A stretch of DNA of 64,000 nucleotides from positions 1-64,000 of the forward strand of contig NZ_CP139986.1 of assembly GCF_034424175.1 (NCBI RefSeq). Reading direction: 5' to 3'. Shown here one piece after another: positions 49,557 through 58,140 of this stretch. The notes below the pieces were generated by a model that searched no databases, had not been told where the DNA came from, and saw only the letters and a program-made list of their open reading frames with translations. The position numbers were made by a program, and so were the translations under genes. Source of the stretch: Kluyvera intermedia (GTDB lineage: Bacteria; Pseudomonadota; Gammaproteobacteria; Enterobacterales; Enterobacteriaceae). Positions within the stretch are counted from its first letter, which is position 1, and every line of letters starts with the position of its first letter.

Positions 49557-50720
49557 TTACTGCACCGAATGAGACCTCATAAGACCAAAAAGCAGGGCGA
49601 TAGCGTAGGAAATGGCCATGGCAATACTCATTTTGAGCATCGTTTCACCGCCGAATCCGGCCAGCGGTGCGGCAATACCGCCGCAGACAAACATCAGCGT
49701 GCCCATCAACGCCGAAGCGGTGCCCGACTGTGCGCTACTGACCGCACTCATCGCCTCGGCCCCGGATACGGTGCTGATACCGCTCATAAACGATACGGTA
49801 AAGAACAGACCTACCAGCGCCAGCATCGGTAAATGAAGCCAGGTGAGAAGGACGGTGATTGCCGCACACAGCACCGCCAGCAGCAGGCCCCGTCGCAGCA
49901 GCGTTTCTGCGGCGACACGACGTGCCAGTTTCGAGAAGATTAGCGCGGCGATAATCAGCCCAATCCCGTTGAGACCAAACAGCAGGCTAAACTGCATGGC
50001 GCTCATGCCGTATTCGCTTTGAATCACGAAGGAGGATGAGCCGATGTACGAGAACAGCCCGGCCATCATAAAGGCCTGAATCAGACAGTAGCGCATAAAG
50101 CGGCGGTTCTTCAGCACCGGCGTTTCCTTTGGCTGTGGTGCAGTGCTAGCGGTTTTAGCTGGGAGCGTTTCGTGTAGCACGCTTAAGCTCAGGATCAGTA
50201 AAATTACGCCGATTCCGGCCATCGCCCAGAACAGAACCCGCCAGTCGAATGCGGTGATGATGTAGCCGCCGAGCACCGGCGACAACACCGGCGCGATGCC
50301 GTTAACGGTCATCAGCAGGGCGAAAAATTGCGTTAACAGCGTGCCCTGATAGCGGTCGCGAGCAATGGAGCGTGACAGCACCGAACCGCCCGCGCCCGCA
50401 AAGCCTTGCAGGAATCGCCAGCCGATGAGCATATGGATATCGTGAGTAATGGCGCACATCGCAGAGGTGAAGATAAACAGCAGCAGTGAAAGCGCCAGCG
50501 GTTTTCTACGACCAATGCGGTCGCTAAGTGGGCCAAAGAAGAGCTGACCGAGGCCAAGGCCCAGCAGCGCGGCGGTGAGCGAAAGCTGAGTCTGCGTGCC
50601 GGTGGCGTTGAGCTGCTCTGTTATCTCCGGCAGTGCGGGCAGGTAAAAATCGGTACACAGTGGACCAATGGCGCAAAGCAGGCCCAGCACCACAACCCAG
50701 GATGGGGAAATACGCGGCAT
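49557..50720 (-). CDS. Bcr/CflA-family multidrug exporter (MFS, DHA1)
   Basis: 387 residues from the ATG at 50720 with a normal ribosome-binding site (CAGGAG); the upstream frame to 50840 reads into the tandem-repeat array and is not coding. Twelve membrane segments expected. The first segment has the Bcr-type CTDFYLPALPEI, then QLSLTAALLGLGLGQLFFGP with LSDRIGRRKPL, and the antiporter motif GGSVLSRSIARDRY. Members export bicyclomycin, chloramphenicol, sulfonamides or peptides. Same strand as murQ but separated by 165 bp; own unit. Confidence 0.92.
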   Translation of the reverse strand: MPRISPSWVVVLGLLCAIGPLCTDFYLPALPEITEQLNATGTQTQLSLTAALLGLGLGQLFFGPLSDRIGRRKPLALSLLLFIFTSAMCAITHDIHMLIGWRFLQGFAGAGGSVLSRSIARDRYQGTLLTQFFALLMTVNGIAPVLSPVLGGYIITAFDWRVLFWAMAGIGVILLILSLSVLHETLPAKTASTAPQPKETPVLKNRRFMRYCLIQAFMMAGLFSYIGSSSFVIQSEYGMSAMQFSLLFGLNGIGLIIAALIFSKLARRVAAETLLRRGLLLAVLCAAITVLLTWLHLPMLALVGLFFTVSFMSGISTVSGAEAMSAVSSAQSGTASALMGTLMFVCGGIAAPLAGFGGETMLKMSIAMAISYAIALLFGLMRSHSVQ

Positions 50721-50769
50721 GAAAACTCCTGTTAATGATTGATTGTTAATGGGGAGCGGTGCGCGTTGT

Positions 50770-51140
50770 ACCCTCACCCCGGCCCTCTCCCTGGAAGGGA
50801 GAGGGAGAAAACCAGCGCCGCAACTCACCGACGACACCAAACGGTCCCCTCGCCCCAGAAGGGAGAGGGAGAAAACCAGCGCCGCAACTCACCGACGACA
50901 CCAAACGGTCCCCTCGCCCCAGAAGGGAGAGGGAGAAAACCAGCGCCGCAACTCACCGACGACACCAAACGGTCCCCTCGCCCCGGAAGAGAGAGGGGGA
51001 AAACCAGCGCCGCAACTCACCGACGACACCGAGCGATCCCCTCGCGCCGGAAGGGCGAGGGGGAAAACCAGCGCCGCAACTCACCGACGACACCGAGCGG
51101 TCCCCTCGCCCCTTTGGGGAGAGGGTTAGGGTGAGGGGGA
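50770..51140. repeat. Tandem array of a 64-bp unit (five copies)
   Basis: The motif CCAGCGCCGCAACTCACCGA starts at 50812, 50876, 50940, 51004 and 51068, exactly 64 bp apart. Each unit ends in the imperfect inverted repeat CCCCTCGCCCC-n-GGGAGAGGG; the first three copies are nearly identical and the last two differ at a few sites. CCCTCACCC at the left end and GGGTGAGGG at the right end close the array symmetrically. It fills most of the 437-bp gap between the Bcr-type gene and the RND outer-membrane gene. The unit length is not a multiple of three, so the open frames across it are incidental. Confidence 0.95.
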
Positions 51141-51157
51141 ACCCCCGCGCTAATGCC

Positions 51158-52522
51158 TCAACTAACCCCACCACCCAGAGACTGCCAAAGCGTAATGCGG
51201 TTAGCCAAATCCGTCTCCTGCAACGCAATCAACGTCTGCTGTGCTGACCATAACGTGCGCTGTGCCGTCAGTGCGGTCAGGTAATCCCCAACCCCTGCCT
51301 GATAGCGCTTCATCGCCACATCCAGCGTCTGCTGCTCTGCTGCCACGTACTGCCGCTGCGCATCCATCTGCTCGCTCAAGGTCTGGCGACGCGCCAGCGA
51401 ATCCGCCACGTCTTTAAACGCGCTCTGAATGGTCTTCTCGTAGGTCGCAATCAGCCCTTTTTTCTCGGCCTCCGCATAGCGCAACTGCGCCAGATTGCTG
51501 CCGCCGGTGAACAGCGGCAGGGAAATTGACGGTGCAAAAGACCAGACGCTCATACCGTGGCTAAACAGTGAAGACAGCGTATCGCTGCCCACTCCGGCGC
51601 TGGCGGTGAGGGAAATGGTGGGGAAGAAGTTCGCCCGCGCCGCACCAATATTGGCGTTGGCGCTCAGAAGGTTATGTTCCGCTTCCTGAATATCCGGGCG
51701 CGCCAGCAGCACCGACGAAGAGATGCCTGCCGGGACCAGTGAGATAGTATTGGCTGTCAGGCTCTCCAACGTGCCGGGCAGTAAGGCATCCGGTACGGTG
51801 TCGCCCGCCAGCAGATTAAGGGCGTTCTTATCCTGCATCACCAGCGTTTGATAATTGGCAACGCTGGCGCGTGCCTGCTGGTAAACGCTCATTGCTTCAC
51901 TAACGTCGGTGGCTGCCGCCGTACCCACCTGCTGCTGGCGTTTGACGATTTTCAGCGAGTCGGCGGCGCTCGCCATAGTTTGCTGTGCCAGCGCCAGGTT
52001 GCTGTTATCCGCCGCCAGCGTCACCCAGGCGCTGGTCAGCTCGGCAATCATCGTTAGACGGGTATTTTGTACGGTGAATTCGCTGGCAAGCCAGGTTTCA
52101 CGAGCTGCGCGGGAGAGGCTTTGGTTACGGCCAAACAGATCCAGCTCAAAACTGGAGACCGCACCGTCGGCCTGCGCCGTGGTGCTGATTCCACTGGTTG
52201 TGGTGCGGCTACGGGTATTGCTCAACTCGGCGTTCACCGTCGGCATTAACGAGGCGCGGGTTTCGCCATATTGCGCGCGGGCGGCATCGATATCGGCAAT
52301 CGCCTTTTGCACGTCGCGGTTGCTGTTAAGTGCCTGGCTGACCAACTTTTGCAGACGTATATCGTTCACCACCTGCTGCCAGTTACCGACCACCGTGGTG
52401 GCTTCGCCGTGGCTGCCAGGCAGGCTTGCCGGGATAGGGGCTTCCGGGCGCGTGTAGTTGGGGTCCATTGACACGCAGCCCACGCTGAGGAGAGCAATGA
52501 ATAAAACGGATAAACGAAACAT
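51158..52522 (-). CDS. RND efflux outer-membrane channel lipoprotein (OprM/NodT family)
   Basis: Outer-membrane factor of the tripartite pump, 454 residues (TolC-like, NodT/CusC/MdtP class). Signal peptide with lipobox LLSVGC; the lipidated Cys16 is followed by VSMDPNYTRPEAPIP. Two OEP repeats (about 60-245 and 270-450), with helices such as RAQYGETRASLMPTVNAELS and PDIQEAEHNLLSANANIGAA. It starts 3 nt after the RND gene, the last in the regulator-MFP-RND-OMF order. The tail ITLWQSLGGGVS is typical. The Eef pump of Enterobacter/Klebsiella has the same gene order; assignment to it is only a suggestion. Confidence 0.93.
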   Translation of the reverse strand: MFRLSVLFIALLSVGCVSMDPNYTRPEAPIPASLPGSHGEATTVVGNWQQVVNDIRLQKLVSQALNSNRDVQKAIADIDAARAQYGETRASLMPTVNAELSNTRSRTTTSGISTTAQADGAVSSFELDLFGRNQSLSRAARETWLASEFTVQNTRLTMIAELTSAWVTLAADNSNLALAQQTMASAADSLKIVKRQQQVGTAAATDVSEAMSVYQQARASVANYQTLVMQDKNALNLLAGDTVPDALLPGTLESLTANTISLVPAGISSSVLLARPDIQEAEHNLLSANANIGAARANFFPTISLTASAGVGSDTLSSLFSHGMSVWSFAPSISLPLFTGGSNLAQLRYAEAEKKGLIATYEKTIQSAFKDVADSLARRQTLSEQMDAQRQYVAAEQQTLDVAMKRYQAGVGDYLTALTAQRTLWSAQQTLIALQETDLANRITLWQSLGGGVS

Positions 52523-52525
52523 AAC

Positions 52526-55500
52526 TTACTCCTGACGCGCGCGTTTACCGGCGAACAGACGCTTCACCAGCACAAAGAACAGAGGGACAAAGAAAATAGC
52601 CAGCAGGGTTGCCGTCAACGTACCGCCGATAATGCCGGTACCGATAGCGACGCGGCTATTCGCGCCCGCACCGGTAGCGACCGCCAGCGGCATGACGCCT
52701 GCGATAAATGCCAGTGATGTCATGATGATAGGGCGCAGGCGGGTTTGTGCCGCCCGCAGCGCCGCCCGCGAAAGTGAGTAGCCTTGCGCCACCGAAGCTT
52801 CAGCAAACTCAACGATCAGAATGGCGTTCTTCGACGACAGCCCGATTGTGGTCAACAGCGCGACCTGGAAATAGACGTCGTTGCTCAGACCGCGCATCCA
52901 CGCTGCCATCGCCGCGCCCAGTAGACCGAGAGGAATGACCATAATCACTGAGAATGGCACCGACCAGCTCTCGTAGAGTGCCGCCAGGCATAGGAAGACC
53001 ACCAGAATCGACAGCGCATACAGGCTCATCGCCTGACCGCTGGCCAGTTTTTCCTGTAATGACAGGCCGCTCCAGGCCCACGTTGTGCCTGCGGGTAGGC
53101 TGTTGGCGAGCGCTTCCATTTTCGCCATCGCTGCACCGGAGCTAAAGCCGCTGGCGTTTTCACCCTGAATTTCATAGGCGGCAGAACCGTTGTAGCGCAC
53201 CAGGCTTTCCGGGCCGTATTCCCAGCGGGTCGTGGCGAAGGCGGAAAACGGCGTCATGCTACTGTCGCTACCGCGGACGAACCATTTCCCAAGGTCGGAC
53301 GGCACAGCTCGGGCATCGCTATCGCCCTGGATATAAACCTTTTTCACGCGACCACGGTCGATAAAGTCATTGATGTAGGTTCCGCCCCAGGCGCTGGAGA
53401 GCGTGGCGGTTACATCGCTTAATGCCAGCCCCAGCGAGACCGCTTTGTTATTGTCGATATCAACCTGAAGCTGCGGCATTTGCGGCAGATCGTTGGCGCG
53501 CACCGCGTGCATTGAAGCATCGCCGTTGGCAGCCTGAATCAGCTGGTTACGCATTTTCAGCAGCGTGTCGCGGTCGGTTGCGCCGTTCGCCATCAGCTCA
53601 AAGGTGAAGCCGTTACTTTGTCCCAGACCGTCCACGGCAGGTGGTGTCATGGCGAACAACGTGGCGTCACGAATAGTGCTCAACTCCTGGGTGGCGCGAA
53701 GTGCGATCGCCTGGGCGCTATTTTCTTCCCCCGGGCGTTCTGACCAGTTTTTTAATGCCACAAACGCCATCCCCGCGTTCTGTCCGCTACCGCTAAAGCT
53801 AAAACCATCGACGGTGAAAATTACGTTGGTGTTGGCTTTCTCTTTGGTCAGGAACCAGTCAATGACCTGCTGGCGTACCTCAGCGGTTCGTGCGGCGGTC
53901 GCGCCTGCGGGCAGGGTGTACTGCACCATGACGTCGCCCTGATCTTCCACCGGCAGGAAGCTGCCCGGCAGTTTCCACATCGCCAGCGCCATGCCGCCGC
54001 AGATGGCGAGATAAACGGTCATCACCACGCCGTAACGACGCAGCACGTTCATCACCCGATGCTTATAACCGTGCTCCGTGGCGTTATAAAAGCGGTTGAA
54101 TGCACCGAAGAAGCCTTTTTTATGCGGCGGGGTATGGCGCAAAATTGAGCCGCACAGCGCGGGCGTCAGGGTGAGTGCGACCACCACTGACAGCATCATG
54201 GCGGAGATAATGGTGACCGAGAACTGACGGTAAATAACTCCGGTCGAGCCGCCGAAGAAAGCCATTGGCAGAAAGACCGCCGACAGCACCAGTGCGATGG
54301 CGATAAGCGCCCCGGAAATCTCCCCCATCGATTTTTCAGTGGCTTCGCGGGCGGGCAGCCCTTCGTCACGCATAATACGCTCGACGTTTTCCACCACCAC
54401 GATGGCGTCATCGACCAGAAGCCCTATTGCCAGCACCATCGCAAACAGCGTCAGCGTGTTGATGGAGTAACCAAAAAGCGCCAGCACGCCAAATGTGCCG
54501 AGCAGGACGACCGGCACCGCCAGCGCGGGAATCAACGTGGCGCGGATATTTTGCAAGAACAGATACATCACGCAGACCACCAGTGCGATAGCCTCAAATA
54601 GTGTTTTCACCACGTCCTCAACGGAAATTTTGATGAATTCTGTACTGTCTTTCGGGAAGGCGACGTCGTAGCCCTGCGGCATGTTGCGCTGGAACTCTGC
54701 GATTTTATCCTTCACGCGGGTGGCGGTATCCAGCGCGTTTGCGCCCGGCGCCAGCATCACTGCAACGCCTGCGGCCGGATGACCGTTCAGATTGGCGGTA
54801 GCGGTGTAATCTTCGCTGCCCATCTCAACGCGCGCCACGTCCCCAATCCGCACCACCGCGCCGTTTGACTGGCTTTTGACGATGATATTTTTGAACTGCT
54901 CAACGGTTTGTAGCCGCGACTGCGCACGTACCGTTGCCGTCAGCTGTTGGGTATTGGGCGACGGCAAAGCGCCAATTTTCCCCGCAGAAACCTGCACGTT
55001 CTGCGCTTCAATGGCCGTTTGTACATCGGATGGCATCAGCGAGTAGGAGGACAGCTTCGCCGGGTCTAGCCAGATACGCATCGCGTATTCCGCGCCAAAT
55101 ACCTGTAGGGAGCCGACGCCTTCAATACGCGCCATCGGGTCTTGCATGTTGCTCACCAGCCAGTCGGCAATATCCGAGCTGGTGGCTTTGTTAGTGGTAT
55201 CAAAGACCGCCATGATAAGCAGGAAGCTGCTCTGGGATTTCACCACCGTCACGCCCGCCTGCTGAACTTCGCTTGGCAAGCGTGATTCCGCCTGCTGCAC
55301 TTTATTCTGCACCTGTACCTGTGCGGTATCCGGGTCGGTTCCCTGCTCAAAGGTGACGTTAATACTCACTGAACCATCTGAGCTGCTGGTTGAGGAGAAG
55401 TAAAGCAGGTTATCCAGCCCGGTAAGCTGCTGCTCAATCACCTGGGTGACGCTGTTTTCCAGCGTATCGGCGGAGGCTCCGGTGTAGGAGGCAGAGATCT

Positions 55501-55633
55501 GAATCGTCGGCGGCGCAACGTCCGGGTACTGCGCGACGGGCAGCGTTTGGATCGCCAGCATCCCGGCGAGCATAATCAATATGGCGATCACCCAGGCAAA
55601 GACCGGGCGGCGCACGAAGAAGCGGGAAAACAT
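52526..55633 (-). CDS. RND multidrug efflux permease (AcrB/HAE1 family)
   Basis: 1035-residue inner-membrane proton-drug antiporter that forms a trimer. Start MFSRFFVRRPVFAWVIAILI, the typical first helix. TM4 relay residues are in GLLVDDAIVVVENVERIM (two Asp), and the TM10 Lys in SSKNAILIVEFAEASV. Two large periplasmic loops and 12 membrane segments are expected; length equals AcrB class (1030-1050). Its ATG overlaps the MFP stop (TGATG). HAE1 pumps export dyes, detergents and antibiotics. Confidence 0.96.
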   Translation of the reverse strand: MFSRFFVRRPVFAWVIAILIMLAGMLAIQTLPVAQYPDVAPPTIQISASYTGASADTLENSVTQVIEQQLTGLDNLLYFSSTSSSDGSVSINVTFEQGTDPDTAQVQVQNKVQQAESRLPSEVQQAGVTVVKSQSSFLLIMAVFDTTNKATSSDIADWLVSNMQDPMARIEGVGSLQVFGAEYAMRIWLDPAKLSSYSLMPSDVQTAIEAQNVQVSAGKIGALPSPNTQQLTATVRAQSRLQTVEQFKNIIVKSQSNGAVVRIGDVARVEMGSEDYTATANLNGHPAAGVAVMLAPGANALDTATRVKDKIAEFQRNMPQGYDVAFPKDSTEFIKISVEDVVKTLFEAIALVVCVMYLFLQNIRATLIPALAVPVVLLGTFGVLALFGYSINTLTLFAMVLAIGLLVDDAIVVVENVERIMRDEGLPAREATEKSMGEISGALIAIALVLSAVFLPMAFFGGSTGVIYRQFSVTIISAMMLSVVVALTLTPALCGSILRHTPPHKKGFFGAFNRFYNATEHGYKHRVMNVLRRYGVVMTVYLAICGGMALAMWKLPGSFLPVEDQGDVMVQYTLPAGATAARTAEVRQQVIDWFLTKEKANTNVIFTVDGFSFSGSGQNAGMAFVALKNWSERPGEENSAQAIALRATQELSTIRDATLFAMTPPAVDGLGQSNGFTFELMANGATDRDTLLKMRNQLIQAANGDASMHAVRANDLPQMPQLQVDIDNNKAVSLGLALSDVTATLSSAWGGTYINDFIDRGRVKKVYIQGDSDARAVPSDLGKWFVRGSDSSMTPFSAFATTRWEYGPESLVRYNGSAAYEIQGENASGFSSGAAMAKMEALANSLPAGTTWAWSGLSLQEKLASGQAMSLYALSILVVFLCLAALYESWSVPFSVIMVIPLGLLGAAMAAWMRGLSNDVYFQVALLTTIGLSSKNAILIVEFAEASVAQGYSLSRAALRAAQTRLRPIIMTSLAFIAGVMPLAVATGAGANSRVAIGTGIIGGTLTATLLAIFFVPLFFVLVKRLFAGKRARQE

Positions 55634-56754
55634 CAGGCTTTGCCTCCGTTTTTCTGCACGGTAACCGGGTTGACCGTCTGCCCAACGGTGACTTTATCGG
55701 TGCCTTCAACAATCAACCGGTCGCCGTTCGCAAGCCCGCGTTGCACCAGCCACTTATCGCCGTAGGTGCCGTCGGTTTCCAGCGTGCGCTGTTCAACTTT
55801 GTTATCCGCGCCAACAATCATCGCGGTGGCATTGCCCTTCACATCGCGAGTGACGCCCTGCTGCGGCGCCAGAATTGCATCGCTCATTACCCCTTCATCA
55901 ATGCGTGCGCGAACAAACATACCGGGCAGCAGTTGCTGTTGTGGATTCGGGAATACGGCGCGAAGGGTGACCGAGCCGGTAGACTCATCAACCGCGACTT
56001 CAGTAAGCGTCAGGCGGCCTTTCTCGCTGTAGGTGCTACCGTCTTCCAGCGTGAGAGTGACGCCAAGGGTGTCGCTGTTGGTGGCGAGCGACTGTTTACG
56101 CAGGCGCAGTAAATCGACGCTGGAACGGGTGAGATCGACGTAAATCGTTTCCAGCCCGCGAATGGTCGCGAGCGCGGTATCCTGTTGGGCGGTAACCAAT
56201 GCCCCTGGCGTGACGGACGAAATCCCAATGCGCCCGTCAATTGGCGCGGTGACGGTGGTCCAGTTGAGGTTAATGCGCGCGCTTTCCTGTGCCGCTTTTT
56301 TTGACTCGACGCTGGCTTTATCCTGCGCGCAGGTTGACTGTGCGTCGTCCGCATCCTGGCGGGACACGCCATTATCTTTCACCAGCAACGCGTAGCGCTG
56401 TGCTTTCTGACAGTCGGCGACGACCAGAGCCTGCGCCTGTTTTAAGGCGGCGGCCGCTTCGTTGTAGGTGGCGCGAAAACTGGCGGGATCAATCTGATAC
56501 AGCGCTTGCCCGGCTTTCACGTTATCGCCTTCATTAAAAAGCCGTTTCTGGACGATACCGGATACCTGCGGGCGTACTTCTGCGCTTAGCGCCGCGGTGG
56601 TGCGTCCGGTGAGATCGCTGACGATAGAAACGGGTTGGCTTTTTAATGTGACGATGCCGACCTCCTGAGCTGGACGTTCCGGGGAGGCGGTAGGAGCATT
56701 ATCGCATCCGCTCAGGAGAAATAATGCAGCGATGGTGGTTGTGATGTGTTTCAT
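55633..56754 (-). CDS. RND efflux periplasmic adaptor lipoprotein (AcrA/EefA family)
   Basis: 373 residues from the ATG at 56754; the open frame to 56805 precedes the signal. Signal peptide with lipobox LLSGC (Cys17), then DNAPTASPERPAQEVG. Membrane-fusion-protein layout: beta-barrel strand LTGRTTAALSAEVRPQVSGI, lipoyl domain, alpha-helical hairpin (about 95-170), C-terminal barrel with DGRIGISSVTPGALV and VRARIDEGV. Bridges the RND pump and outer-membrane channel. Its leader on the - strand holds a 7-bp hairpin (TCCTCGC/GCGAGGA, 56780-56801). First structural gene of the pump operon, 134 bp from the TetR stop. Confidence 0.94.
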   Translation of the reverse strand: MKHITTTIAALFLLSGCDNAPTASPERPAQEVGIVTLKSQPVSIVSDLTGRTTAALSAEVRPQVSGIVQKRLFNEGDNVKAGQALYQIDPASFRATYNEAAAALKQAQALVVADCQKAQRYALLVKDNGVSRQDADDAQSTCAQDKASVESKKAAQESARINLNWTTVTAPIDGRIGISSVTPGALVTAQQDTALATIRGLETIYVDLTRSSVDLLRLRKQSLATNSDTLGVTLTLEDGSTYSEKGRLTLTEVAVDESTGSVTLRAVFPNPQQQLLPGMFVRARIDEGVMSDAILAPQQGVTRDVKGNATAMIVGADNKVEQRTLETDGTYGDKWLVQRGLANGDRLIVEGTDKVTVGQTVNPVTVQKNGGKA

Positions 56755-56779
56755 ATTTTTCTCGGGGTGAACGACGTCC

Positions 56780-56801
56780 TCCTCGCGAATTAAGGCGAGG
56801 A
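56780..56801. promoter_or_regulatory. Hairpin in the leader of the pump operon
   Basis: Perfect 7-bp inverted repeat TCCTCGC / GCGAGGA with an 8-base spacer, about 25 bp upstream of the adaptor start. Could be a regulator site or a leader hairpin. Confidence 0.4.
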
Positions 56802-56888
56802 TCATTAGGGTGAAGAAATCCGCGTCTCTGGAAGGCCAGAAACGACAAAAGGGGGAAAAATATTCCCCTGATGATTAAGTGGTATTAA

Positions 56889-57458
56889 TTACTTTGGCAA
56901 TACGAGCATATTAATGATGTCCTGATAGATTTTTTCCATCTCTTCTGATGCTACCTGCTGCGGGATTTGACGACGATAAATCGTTCCTTCAACCATCACC
57001 GCCATTACCTCAACGCAGCAGCGAATACGCGTTTCACTAAGATGTGGATACGCCTTACGCAGATGGTCACAGGCGTTGTCGAACATCCGTTCATCGGCTT
57101 CTTTTAACCAGGCAGCGACCTGTGGATTGCGGCTGGCTTCGGCGGACATTTCCAGCATCAGCGCATCGTCGTCTTCATTCAGCGTCACGCGCCACGCCAG
57201 CATATGCGGCATCAGATGGGTCTGCGTTTTGCCTTCCATTTCGGCAATACGATGATCGATGACCCGACGGATAAGCGCTTCGATAATGGCGTCTTTGTTA
57301 CTGAATTCACGGTAGATTTGCCCGACGCTCAGTTTCGCTTCGGCGGCAATTTTTGACATGCTGGCGGCGTGAAAACCGCTTTGACGAAAACAGCGACGGG
57401 CAGCGGTCAGGATGTCGTCCTGACGGGCTTTTTGTCGGGCTTCCAGTTTGCTGCTCAT
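56889..57458 (-). CDS. TetR-family regulator of the RND pump operon
   Basis: 189 residues from the ATG at 57458 (GGAGA precedes). TetR helix-turn-helix at about 10-55: ARQDDILTAARRCFRQSGFH, MSKIAAEAKLSVGQIYREFS. The C-terminal ligand-binding domain is helical with a TIYRRQIPQQV stretch near the end. Same strand and directly upstream of the adaptor gene, so it may be cotranscribed with, and repress, the pump. The palindrome at 57484 is the likely operator. Gene order resembles eefR-eefABC. Confidence 0.9.
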   Translation of the reverse strand: MSSKLEARQKARQDDILTAARRCFRQSGFHAASMSKIAAEAKLSVGQIYREFSNKDAIIEALIRRVIDHRIAEMEGKTQTHLMPHMLAWRVTLNEDDDALMLEMSAEASRNPQVAAWLKEADERMFDNACDHLRKAYPHLSETRIRCCVEVMAVMVEGTIYRRQIPQQVASEEMEKIYQDIINMLVLPK

Positions 57459-57483
57459 TGCGTATCTCCGCCGTGTTGAATGT

Positions 57484-57501
57484 TGAGAATGATCGTTCTC
57501 A
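57484..57501. promoter_or_regulatory. Likely TetR operator upstream of the RND regulator gene
   Basis: TGAGAATGATCGTTCTCA: arms TGAGAA / TTCTCA perfect, centre almost symmetric, 26 bp upstream of the TetR start. Typical size and place for TetR autoregulation. Confidence 0.68.
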
Positions 57502-57650
57502 TTTTTCGTCAATTATACGTTTTCAGGCGTCTTTGAAAAGTATTATCTGGAATATTTCTGACGCTGCTTTTTCTCGCAGAAAATAGTGGAGGAAATAAGG
57601 ATTTTCTGTGAAATTAAATTGTGGATAGCACGAAATTAAGCGGGTAAACG

Positions 57651-58067
57651 ATGGAATTATTAATTAAAGATATAATAACCGAAGATGACAAAGCAGAACT
57701 TCTGACCGGACTGCGCGCTTATAACCGCCAGTTTGTCGATGCCGCTAGCTGGGGCGATATCTGCGTTTATCTCCGCGATGAACAGGGTGTGATGCGCGGT
57801 GGCTTGATTGGGCAACGCAAGGGCGACTGGTTAAGCATCGACTATCTGTGGGTCTGTGAAACCGTACGCGGTGAGGGGGCGGGTAGCCAGCTTATCAAAA
57901 ACGCAGAGGGCGTCGCGCGGGAGAAAGGGTGTCGGCATGCGCTGGTGGATACCATCAGCTTCCAGGCCCTGCCGTTTTATCAAAAACAGGGCTATCAGTT
58001 GGTGAACACGCTGGAAGATTTTCCGTTAGTGGGGATGGCGCGGCATTATCTTACTAAAGAGCTTTAA
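57651..58067 (+). CDS. GNAT-family N-acetyltransferase
   Basis: 138-residue acetyltransferase of the GNAT superfamily, using acetyl-CoA on an unknown amine. Motif A (Q/R-x-x-G-x-G/A) is seen as VCETVRGEGAGSQLIKNAEG; later strands LVDTISFQALPFYQKQGYQL contain the conserved FYxKxGY. Alone on the + strand between two efflux loci. A REP-type repeat follows. Related proteins in enterics (e.g. YhhY-like, AAC-type) have diverse substrates. Confidence 0.9.
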   Translation: MELLIKDIITEDDKAELLTGLRAYNRQFVDAASWGDICVYLRDEQGVMRGGLIGQRKGDWLSIDYLWVCETVRGEGAGSQLIKNAEGVAREKGCRHALVDTISFQALPFYQKQGYQLVNTLEDFPLVGMARHYLTKEL

Positions 58068-58082
58068 GGGATGGCTGCTTTG

Positions 58083-58138
58083 CCTTATCCGGCCTACGGA
58101 ATCGAGTAGGCCAGATAAGCGCAGCGCTATCCGGCACC
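58083..58138. repeat. REP repeats after the GNAT gene
   Basis: CCTTATCCGGCCTACGGAAT and GTAGGCCAGATAAGCGCAGC-GCTATCCGGCA, two inverted REP units between convergent stops. Confidence 0.82.
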
Positions 58139-58140
58139 CT

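Noticed and set aside
50770..51140. CRISPR-like array
   Set aside because: The whole 64-bp unit is repeated; there are no unique spacers between short repeats, and no cas genes are present.
50739..51247. Three overlapping + strand open frames (128-162 residues) across the 64-bp array, with repeated peptides
   Set aside because: The 64-bp unit contains no stop in any + frame and is not a multiple of 3, so the three frames rotate through the same peptides. This is a property of the repeat; there is no start signal or family match.
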